From Bacteroidales bacterium (GTDB lineage: Bacteria; Bacteroidota; Bacteroidia; Bacteroidales; JAOZVK01), in contig JAOZVK010000373.1 in assembly GCA_029938185.1 (NCBI GenBank), forward strand, positions 1-5,942: a DNA stretch of 5,942 bases, read 5' to 3'. Position 1 is the stretch's first letter, and every line of letters starts with the position of its first letter. Under the pieces are notes generated by a model. It did not search any database, had not been told where the DNA came from, and saw nothing but the letters and a program-made list of their open reading frames with translations. Below are positions 1 to 5,907 of the stretch, piece by piece. The position numbers were made by a program, and so were the translations under genes.

Positions 1-1
1 A

Positions 2-1036
2 AAACAAGCAGACGAACAAGGAAAAAAAGCTGCTGATGGGGTTTTGCAGAAAAAGGAAGAGAATGCAATGGGAGCTAAGGCTTTGTCTACAAACAATAAA
101 CAAACTCTTACAGGAAGTAATATAATACAGAGATATACATTGTCTCCCGAAGATGCAGAAAAATATCCTACATTTGCTAAATATTTAATGTTCAATATTC
201 TTGATGACATTAAAAAATATCCCTCACATTATGAAGAAATAAAAAAACAAACAAAACATAAGTTTGCGTCTGAAGAAACTGATTTTTATGAAGGTGTGAC
301 TGTCGAAGAACTTAATAATATAGCTACTTGGGGAAATCAACCATTAATTAAGGTAAGTGGAAAAGGTGAAAATGGACAATATGTTAGAGGTGAAAGCAAA
401 ATTCTTATAAATGAAGATTTAGTTACATATTTAGAAACATTAAAAGGTAATGATAAGGAAGTTGTGTTGTATGTTTTATTCTCAGTTATTATGCATGAAA
501 CCAATCATTATATTGATCACAAACATGGAGGTTTGTCGGAAGATGATGAAGATATTGGAACATTGTATGGATATAAAGTTTTTTTTAGTAATATAAAAAA
601 TGGCAAACAGACTGATGAAGCAGAAAATGTAACAGTTAAAATTATTTATGAATTTGATGACGCTGCATTTTCATATTTCAAGGGTTATCCAAAAAACATT
701 TCTAATAAATTGCAAGCCTTTAAAAATAAAATATATGAAACCGAAGAGGAATTATTAAAAGATATAAGATTAATAGATATTGTCATTCCAAAGAAATACG
801 AAAACGATATCATTACTTGTGTAGCTACACAAGTAATAGATATAGAGCAAACAATAAAAAATATTAATCTCATAATAGAAAAAAAACGAATGTATAATAA
901 AGACGATTTAGAAAAACTACTTCCTACTTTGCCAACTAACAGTAGCCCAAATGATGCTTATAATAACTATATTTATTTGAATAGAATAAAAACTAAGAAC
1001 ATGAATTTTCCTGATAAGAAAAATGAAGGCTTTTAA
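2..1036 (+). CDS. DUF4157-leader effector with HETNH metallopeptidase-like C-terminal domain (5' partial)
   Basis: The reading frame is open from base 2, so the true start lies upstream; a TTG at 44 is internal. The first residues (KQADEQGKKAADGVLQ) are the same as the tail of the DUF4157 leaders in the two later cassettes, so this gene is the 3' end of a third such protein. After a short junction (KKEENAMGAKAL) the sequence becomes unique. Residues 165-169, counted from the first complete codon, are HETNH, preceded by a hydrophobic strand (VLYVLFSVIM) and followed by YIDHKHGG and an acidic patch ending EDIGTLYG. This is the HExxH zinc-protease signature; the third ligand is uncertain, with the acidic residues 15-20 downstream as candidates. 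By analogy with polymorphic toxins, the leader would serve loading or export and the C-terminal half would be the active enzyme. There is no signal peptide in the visible part. Two lipoprotein genes follow as possible immunity partners. The protease assignment is fair; its target is unknown. Confidence 0.75.
   Translation, partial: KQADEQGKKAADGVLQKKEENAMGAKALSTNNKQTLTGSNIIQRYTLSPEDAEKYPTFAKYLMFNILDDIKKYPSHYEEIKKQTKHKFASEETDFYEGVTVEELNNIATWGNQPLIKVSGKGENGQYVRGESKILINEDLVTYLETLKGNDKEVVLYVLFSVIMHETNHYIDHKHGGLSEDDEDIGTLYGYKVFFSNIKNGKQTDEAENVTVKIIYEFDDAAFSYFKGYPKNISNKLQAFKNKIYETEEELLKDIRLIDIVIPKKYENDIITCVATQVIDIEQTIKNINLIIEKKRMYNKDDLEKLLPTLPTNSSPNDAYNNYIYLNRIKTKNMNFPDKKNEGF
812..837. repeat. Perfect 26-bp palindrome inside the first effector gene
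   Basis: The arm ATTACTTGTGTAG (812-824) is followed immediately by its exact reverse complement (825-837) with no spacer. It lies in frame within the C-terminal part of the HETNH protein and encodes about ITCVATQVI. Because the site is palindromic, the opposite strand also reads ITCVATQV. Flanking bases do not extend the symmetry. It could be a protein-binding site, a recombination site or a chance product of codon choice; nothing nearby decides this. Confidence 0.85.
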
Positions 1037-1086
1037 AATATTTAATTTTTTATATATTGTATAAATACCATATTAAGTAATGGGAA

Positions 1087-1117
1087 TTGACAATTTTGCT
1101 TACGCCATAATTACAAT
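1087..1117 (+). promoter_or_regulatory. Possible promoter in the gap before the lipoprotein pair
   Basis: The 150-base gap 1037-1186 is the longest non-coding stretch in the window. It holds TTGACA at 1087-1092 and TACAAT at 1112-1117, separated by 19 bases, which looks like a generic sigma-70 promoter. The Bacteroidota consensus (TTTG near -33, TAnnTTTG near -7) is not clearly present, and in such AT-rich DNA a match of this kind is weak evidence. No convincing terminator hairpin is seen after the gene ending at 1036, so read-through from the effector gene is also possible. Confidence 0.2.
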
Positions 1118-1186
1118 AAGTTACAACTTTATAAAGTGTCGATTTTATACGATGATCTACTTACTACTATATTTTTAAATAATACT

Positions 1187-1939
1187 ATGTCAACAATAAA
1201 AGTTTTTTTTCTAATATCTTTATTAATCCTCATTAATTCATGTAAGGATAGCAACAATAACAATCTTGTAAAAAAAAATAAAACCAAACATGCAAATAAG
1301 CGTAAATCAACTTTTGGTAATTTCAAAAAAGTAAAAGAAAAATGTATAACAATTGATTTTCAAAATCAGAAATTTTTATATCGAGGATTTGGTTATTTCT
1401 ATATATACTTAAATGGTATTTCTTCTGAAAATGTTTTTTATAGGTCTAAACGTGCACATGGCATTGTTAAAAATGATAATAGGGGATATAAAATCTGGGG
1501 AAGAGGGTTTAAAAAAGATGAATTAGATACAATAAAAGTTTATAAGCAAATAGATAAAGACACTGTGCTTTTGGCAACAAAAGCATTTCGTTGGTTGGAT
1601 TTTCCTACTCCAATAGTTCGTTTAGGGCATTTTAGTGGAATAGGAGATACTATTGATAAAAGTTTGCTTATAGCTCAATATGGTATTAGCTCACGTTATG
1701 CAGGACCTTATTATCATTTATCCTTGACATACAGAGTAGTATATTTTGTTTTATCTTTTAACGTTGAGGGTGTTACATATGAAACTATATCAAATAGTGG
1801 AAAATTCACAAAAGAACAAAAAATGTTAATGAAAAAACTTAATAGCGGAGATAAGGTATATATTGAAGATATAAGAGTAAGAGGTAAAACGTATGGAAAA
1901 TACTATAAATTACCAATTATGATGTTTATAATTAAATAA
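1187..1939 (+). CDS. Lipoprotein with GldM C-terminal-like domains, candidate immunity protein
   Basis: ATG 1187 is chosen over the GTG at 1136 because it puts a lipoprotein signal peptide at the very N-terminus: MSTIKVFFLISLLILINSC with the lipid-accepting Cys at residue 19. The protein is 250 residues. After an Asn/Lys-rich linker (about residues 20-45) the mature part follows the order of the last two periplasmic domains of GldM: an 'LYRGF' strand, 'IKVYKQIDKDTVLL', 'FRWLDFPTP', then 'VLSFNVEGV' and a C-terminal block with GKFTKEQ, LNSGDKVYIEDIRVRG and a hydrophobic ending (about 184-250). In GldM these domains follow a membrane helix and lie in the periplasm; here a lipid anchor replaces the helix. 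The next gene is a paralog. Its place just behind a protease effector suggests immunity or target mimicry, which is inference. Only one acidic residue follows the Cys-Lys, so surface export cannot be predicted. Confidence 0.75.
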   Translation: MSTIKVFFLISLLILINSCKDSNNNNLVKKNKTKHANKRKSTFGNFKKVKEKCITIDFQNQKFLYRGFGYFYIYLNGISSENVFYRSKRAHGIVKNDNRGYKIWGRGFKKDELDTIKVYKQIDKDTVLLATKAFRWLDFPTPIVRLGHFSGIGDTIDKSLLIAQYGISSRYAGPYYHLSLTYRVVYFVLSFNVEGVTYETISNSGKFTKEQKMLMKKLNSGDKVYIEDIRVRGKTYGKYYKLPIMMFIIK

Positions 1940-1961
1940 TTATAACTTAACAGATAATTTT

Positions 1962-2774
1962 ATGATAACGATAAGAGTTTTTTTTCTGATAATTTTATTC
2001 AGCTTTTTTAATTCATGTAAGGATAATAATTTTAAAGAAAATAATAAGAGTAGCTTTATTAGTATTGATAGTTTTTTTAATTGTACAATATTACAGCAAA
2101 GCAGTCTTGCTGCAGCTAAATTTGTAGTATCTAATCCTGAATATTTGAGAGAAAGAGAATTAAGTATTATTAAAAAAAAATGTGTTAGAATTGATTTTGA
2201 TCAATATGATTTTTATTACAAAGAATTTAAAAATTATTTACGTCTTAAATATTATGATAGTACTGACAAAAATTTAATAGTTAAATTTGGTAACAAAAAT
2301 CTTAAAAGAATATCCAATTTTTATTATGAAATTACATATGATAAGTCAAACCCAGGCAATAGGAGAGTTGAAATATATAAAAAAATAGATTCTGATACAG
2401 TACTTATTGGTCAAAAAGGTTTTCGTTGGTTTAACTTGTACAATGTCAGGGCTGGTCTTGGAACAAATAAAATGCTAAGAGATACTACAATAAACAAAAG
2501 ATTACTTTTGTATTACAAAGAACTATCTGCAAGATGTATAGAACATTATTATAACAAAAACATCGAATTTCTTGTACTTAGTTTTACATTATCGGGTAAT
2601 ATAAATGGACTTACAAAAGAGTATCATTCATTGAGTAACAAATTTACTAAAGAACAAAAACAAATATTCAGTAATTTGAAAAGTGGAGATAAAATCTATT
2701 TTGAAAATATAAAAGTAAAAGGTATTAGAGAACAAAAATATATTGTACCACCTATAATGTTTAAAATTAAATGA
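1962..2774 (+). CDS. Paralogous lipoprotein with GldM C-terminal-like domains, candidate immunity protein
   Basis: ATG 1962 begins a lipoprotein signal peptide (MITIRVFFLIILFSFFNSC, Cys at residue 19). The protein has 270 residues. It is a diverged paralog of the preceding gene: KKCVRIDF against EKCITIDF, VEIYKKIDSDTVLIGQKGFRW against IKVYKQIDKDTVLLATKAFRW, and a C-terminal block with NKFTKEQ and LKSGDKIYFENIKVKG ending in IMFKIK (about residues 203-270). This order fits the third and fourth domains of GldM. An N-terminal stretch rich in Ser and Ala (about 30-65) has no counterpart in the first copy. Only 22 bases separate the two genes, so they are probably co-transcribed. Base composition is extremely AT-rich (two sampled 60-base lines at 17% GC). 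As with its neighbour, an immunity or decoy role against the upstream protease is inferred from position only. Confidence 0.75.
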   Translation: MITIRVFFLIILFSFFNSCKDNNFKENNKSSFISIDSFFNCTILQQSSLAAAKFVVSNPEYLRERELSIIKKKCVRIDFDQYDFYYKEFKNYLRLKYYDSTDKNLIVKFGNKNLKRISNFYYEITYDKSNPGNRRVEIYKKIDSDTVLIGQKGFRWFNLYNVRAGLGTNKMLRDTTINKRLLLYYKELSARCIEHYYNKNIEFLVLSFTLSGNINGLTKEYHSLSNKFTKEQKQIFSNLKSGDKIYFENIKVKGIREQKYIVPPIMFKIK

Positions 2775-2817
2775 TTATAAGGTTTTCTATCTATTTTAAG
2801 CCTGATTATCTCCTGTT

Positions 2818-3490
2818 GAGGATGAAGAATTACTGCAAGGAAAATTTAAACTAAAGAACAAAACAAATCAAAATACAATCCAGCAAAAAAAAGATGATAA
2901 AAACAGCAGTATTCCAAAAGATGTAATAAACAAGATGGAAAGTTCATTTAACACCAACTTTTCAAATATAAATATTAAAAAAGACTCCCAACAAGCAACA
3001 GACGTAGGAGCATTAGCACTTACACAAGGCGACAGTGTACACTTTGCACCCGGACAATTTAAGCCCGAAACCAAAAAAGGACAAGAACTTATAGGACACG
3101 AGTTTGCCCATGTAGTACAACAAAGAGAAGGCAAAGTAAAGGCAAATAAACAAATTGGTAAGTTTCCGATAAACGACAACAAAGATTTAGAAAAACAAGC
3201 AGACGAACAAGGTAAAAAAGCTGCTGATGGGGTTTTGCAGAGAAAAGAAAAAGATGTTACAGTACAGGCAAAAGGAGTAAATATTAATGATGACCCTGCT
3301 TTGGAAAAAGAGGCTGATGTTATGGGGGCTAAGGCTTTGCAAATGAAAGAAGATAAAAAATCTATGCAAGAAAAACCACCAATAACAAAAGAACAGAAAG
3401 AAGTTCTTGGTGTTATGGGCGGAAGATTGGATAAAAGAGTGCATCTTTATTTTAAATATGGTACACAACAAAATCCTAACACTCGTGGAC
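2818..3490 (+). repeat. DUF4157 leader cassette, copy 2 of a dispersed direct repeat
   Basis: This stretch recurs at 5116-5788 with a constant offset of 2298 bases and no indels. Counted by eye, 29 mismatches fall in 2833-3243, and none in 3244-3490. Similarity fades upstream of about 2818 and drops sharply after 3490, where the variable C-terminal part begins. Bases 1-49 of the window match the corresponding part (5490-5538) exactly, so a third copy ends at the left edge. The repeat is richer in GC (42-48% in sampled lines) than the immunity-like genes. Confidence 0.92.
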
Positions 3491-4200
3491 TTAATTTTTA
3501 TTCTAATATGTATAATTTTTTAGCTAATTTGTTTGTTGTATGGCAAAGTCAATTTGGGATGAGATTAGTTTTTGGCGAAAACTTGATAACAGAAGAAGTT
3601 CCTTTCAACTTTGATGTTGGTATTTTAAGTAAAAGAAATATAATAACATTTACAAACAACAACATTCCTATATCAAATGTTTCAGGATGGAGGAGAAATA
3701 CAGTAGGAATGAATACTAATGATACTGGTAATGTTGCTTCTCATGAATTTGGGCATGTGCTTGGTTTAGCTGATAGGTATGATACACACCTACTAATAGT
3801 GAGAAATCGTAATGGTTCATTAAATACAATTATTAGAAATACTGAACCACATCCTGTCGCCCATTATCCAACTGATATTGGTTATAATCCTCTAACTAAT
3901 ATAATGAGTGAAGAAACAGGAAATTCAACATCTTCGCCTACACTTAGCCAACAACAAAGAATTATTGTAAATTCAAAAAGTATAGAAAGATTTGATAGAG
4001 TTTATTATCTTGATAGAATTAGTATTGATGATTTACAAGGGTACCAAATGAACAATGTTAGAAATCCTGATAAAAGAGCAGTTAGACGTGTATTTGGTTC
4101 AGGCTTTAAAAGAATGGGAAGTAAAGCAAGAGCATGGCTAAGAGGAGGAGGGAAATCATCTGACGAAATTTTAACCTTTATAAGTAATCAACAATGGTAA
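2935..4200 (+). CDS. DUF4157 leader fused to metzincin-type metalloprotease effector
   Basis: From ATG 2935 the protein has 421 residues. Residues about 1-65 form the DUF4157 domain (QATDVGALALTQGDSVHFAPGQ, then GHEFAHVVQQREG with HEFAH at 55-59). Two similar motifs follow (LEKQADEQGKKA and LEKEADVMGAKA), then a linker. The C-terminal domain has H270-E-F-G-H274-V-L-G277-L-A-D280, the metzincin pattern HExxHxxGxxD with Asp as third ligand, and a likely Met-turn at NIMSEE (M324). It is therefore probably an active zinc endopeptidase. DUF4157 is known at the N-terminus of effectors tied to extracellular contractile injection systems; no injection-system structural gene is visible here. The frame stays open upstream to 2806 and that part (EDEELLQGKFK...) is conserved in the third copy, but it offers no ATG, GTG or TTG, so the N-terminus looks truncated. 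The stop overlaps the next start, which suggests translational coupling. Confidence 0.85.
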   Translation: MESSFNTNFSNINIKKDSQQATDVGALALTQGDSVHFAPGQFKPETKKGQELIGHEFAHVVQQREGKVKANKQIGKFPINDNKDLEKQADEQGKKAADGVLQRKEKDVTVQAKGVNINDDPALEKEADVMGAKALQMKEDKKSMQEKPPITKEQKEVLGVMGGRLDKRVHLYFKYGTQQNPNTRGLNFYSNMYNFLANLFVVWQSQFGMRLVFGENLITEEVPFNFDVGILSKRNIITFTNNNIPISNVSGWRRNTVGMNTNDTGNVASHEFGHVLGLADRYDTHLLIVRNRNGSLNTIIRNTEPHPVAHYPTDIGYNPLTNIMSEETGNSTSSPTLSQQQRIIVNSKSIERFDRVYYLDRISIDDLQGYQMNNVRNPDKRAVRRVFGSGFKRMGSKARAWLRGGGKSSDEILTFISNQQW

Positions 4201-5069
4201 CAATTAAGTATAAAAAATTAAACATGCATTACATAATATTTTTATTGTTAATTATTAGTAGTGAAGCTTTCAGTCAGAAAAGCCTTGATTCATTGTTTAA
4301 TGAAATAGATAAAGAAGAAGACAACTATATAAAAAGACGATCAAAAGAAATACCAAAAAACACGAAGTATCTAATTATCAGTAAAAATAAAAAAAATTCT
4401 GAAATTTACAATTATACTAAAACAAGATTTCTTTATATAGATGGAATTCCTAAATTTACATTAACTAAAGAACTAAATAAATTGACTGATTTGGAACTAT
4501 TAGTAACTTTGACTGATACTAAAGTGAAAATATCGAAAGAAATAAAACCTTTTCCCAAATTGATGGTTCTTACAATTTTTTCGTATCATTCAGCAGAACA
4601 TAATTTTGTATCAGGGTGCATTAATTTGCGTTCTTTAATTATGGCTGCAAGAAATGAAGAATTTCTATCATCATTGTGTAATTTAAAACTATTGGAAGAG
4701 TTGAGAATATATTTTGATAAAAGAATAAAGTATATTCCTGATTGTATCTATAATATGAAAAATCTGAGAATTCTAATTATTTTACATGATAGCAAAAGAA
4801 CGCTACATTTAAGTAAAAATATAATAAAATTAAAAAAACTTGATTCTCTATGGTTACCCATTGAGCTAAATAAAAAAAATATTGAAATATTATCGCAAAT
4901 GAAACAGTTAAATACTTTAATAGTAAGTTCAATTCAATTGTCTGATTATGATGAGTTAAAAAAATTATATTTTTTAAAATTCTTAATAATCAAAGAACCT
5001 AGAAAAAAAACAAATTTTTATAAAATACAAAATAATTTACCAAGTACAAGAGTTAGAAAACGGTGGTAA
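4194..5069 (+). CDS. Secreted leucine-rich-repeat-like protein, candidate immunity protein
   Basis: ATG 4194 lies inside the last codons of the protease gene (ATGGTAA, 7-base overlap), giving 291 residues. ATG 4224 is an alternative that leaves a more compact signal peptide, MHYIIFLLLIISSEAFS, with predicted signal peptidase I cleavage before QKSL. The mature protein starts with a charged helical stretch (SLDSLFNEIDKEEDN) and then carries irregular leucine-rich repeats of about 23 residues: LTDLELLVTL, FPKLMVLTIF, CINLRSLIMA, LKLLEELRIY, MKNLRILIIL, LKKLDSLWLP, MKQLNTLIVS and LYFLKFLII. There is no lipobox and no C-terminal sorting domain, so it is probably periplasmic or released. LRR proteins bind other proteins. 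Its coupling to the metzincin effector suggests that it inhibits that protease, which is inference. The LRR call rests on the spacing of Leu-rich strands, not on a perfect consensus. Confidence 0.7.
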   Translation: MVTIKYKKLNMHYIIFLLLIISSEAFSQKSLDSLFNEIDKEEDNYIKRRSKEIPKNTKYLIISKNKKNSEIYNYTKTRFLYIDGIPKFTLTKELNKLTDLELLVTLTDTKVKISKEIKPFPKLMVLTIFSYHSAEHNFVSGCINLRSLIMAARNEEFLSSLCNLKLLEELRIYFDKRIKYIPDCIYNMKNLRILIILHDSKRTLHLSKNIIKLKKLDSLWLPIELNKKNIEILSQMKQLNTLIVSSIQLSDYDELKKLYFLKFLIIKEPRKKTNFYKIQNNLPSTRVRKRW

Positions 5070-5115
5070 CAAAGATACTTATTTATATAACTAAAGCATA
5101 CAAAGGAAAGCATTT

Positions 5116-5788
5116 GAAGAGGAAAGCTTATTGCAAGGAAAATTTAAATTAAACAACGAAACAAACCAAAATACAATTCAGCAAAAAAAATATGATAAAA
5201 ACGGCAGTATTCCCAAAAATGTAATGAACAAAATGGAAAGTTCATTTAACAGCAATTTTTCAAATATAAACATTAAAAAAGACTCCCAACAAGCAACAGA
5301 TGTAGGAGCATTAGCATTTACACAAGGCGACAGTGTACACTTTGCCCCTGGACAATTTAAGCCCGAAACCAAAAAAGGACAAGAGCTTATAGGACACGAG
5401 TTTGCCCATGTAGTACAACAAAGAGAAGGCAAAGAGCGAGCAAATAAACAAATTGGTAGGTTTCCGATAAACGACAACAAGGATTTAGAAAAACAAGCAG
5501 ACGAACAAGGAAAAAAAGCTGCTGATGGGGTTTTGCAGAGGAAAGAAAAAGATGTTACAGTACAGGCAAAAGGAGTAAATATTAATGATGACCCTGCTTT
5601 GGAAAAAGAGGCTGATGTTATGGGGGCTAAGGCTTTGCAAATGAAAGAAGATAAAAAATCTATGCAAGAAAAACCACCAATAACAAAAGAACAGAAAGAA
5701 GTTCTTGGTGTTATGGGCGGAAGATTGGATAAAAGAGTGCATCTTTATTTTAAATATGGTACACAACAAAATCCTAACACTCGTGGAC
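5116..5788 (+). repeat. DUF4157 leader cassette, copy 3 of a dispersed direct repeat
   Basis: This is the partner of 2818-3490. Differences in the first 411 bases compared (5131-5541) are scattered single bases plus a cluster at 5435-5439, where KVKAN becomes KERAN. From 5542 to 5788 the two copies are identical. After 5788 similarity falls and is lost by about 5885. Upstream, the frame is open back to the stop at 5092 and reads SIQRKAFEEESLLQGKFK, which slightly extends the leader-like sequence beyond copy 2. Confidence 0.92.
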
Positions 5789-5907
5789 CTAATTTTAATA
5801 ATAATGTAAATAATTTTTTAGCTAATTTGAGAGCTGTATGGCAATATCAACTTGGAATGAATTTAGTTTTTGAAGATAATGTTATAATAGACATCTTTCT
5901 TAAATAA
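5131..5907 (+). CDS. Truncated DUF4157 orphan cassette lacking the protease domain (possible pseudogene)
   Basis: From TTG 5131 the frame encodes 258 residues; ATG 5224 and ATG 5233 are shorter options. The TTG has a purine-rich AGAGGA about 8 bases upstream, but this may only reflect Glu codons of a longer ancestral frame, which stays open to 5095. The DUF4157 part is complete (HEFAH at residues 89-93), as are both LEK-type motifs and the linker up to NPNTRG. The next segment (FLANLRAVWQYQLGMNLVFEDN) parallels the metzincin protein, then the frame ends at IDIFLK, before any HExxHxxGxxD motif. About 200 C-terminal residues of the second cassette have no counterpart, and the 35 bases after the stop show no match to them. 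It is best read as a remnant or donor module: leader plus the beginning of a related C-terminal domain. It could be translated, but no catalytic function is expected from the C-terminal part. Confidence 0.7.
   Translation: MQGKFKLNNETNQNTIQQKKYDKNGSIPKNVMNKMESSFNSNFSNINIKKDSQQATDVGALAFTQGDSVHFAPGQFKPETKKGQELIGHEFAHVVQQREGKERANKQIGRFPINDNKDLEKQADEQGKKAADGVLQRKEKDVTVQAKGVNINDDPALEKEADVMGAKALQMKEDKKSMQEKPPITKEQKEVLGVMGGRLDKRVHLYFKYGTQQNPNTRGPNFNNNVNNFLANLRAVWQYQLGMNLVFEDNVIIDIFLK

Noticed and set aside
44..46. TTG as the start of the first gene
   Set aside because: The frame is open to the left edge and the residues before it match the DUF4157 leader, so the gene is simply cut by the window.
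685..873. Short reverse-strand frame sharing ITCVATQV with the forward protein
   Set aside because: The shared peptide is caused by the 26-bp palindrome read from both strands, not by a real gene.
1037..1080. AT-rich stretch after the first gene as an intrinsic terminator
   Set aside because: There is a run of T but no stable GC-containing stem before it.
1136..1186. GTG start for the first lipoprotein, adding 17 residues
   Set aside because: It would place the lipoprotein signal peptide internally; ATG 1187 puts it at the N-terminus, exactly as in the paralog at 1962.
2868..3182. Long reverse-strand open frame over the leader, repeated at 5178-5480
   Set aside because: It is an antisense shadow of the DUF4157 coding sequence. 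It recurs only because the leader is duplicated, and its product (Cys/Ser/Leu-rich) resembles no known family.
3187..3471. Second reverse-strand open frame, repeated at 5485-5769, with a Phe-rich product
   Set aside because: Poly-Phe arises from the reverse complement of Lys/Glu-rich coding sequence; it is a shadow frame in the identical tract.
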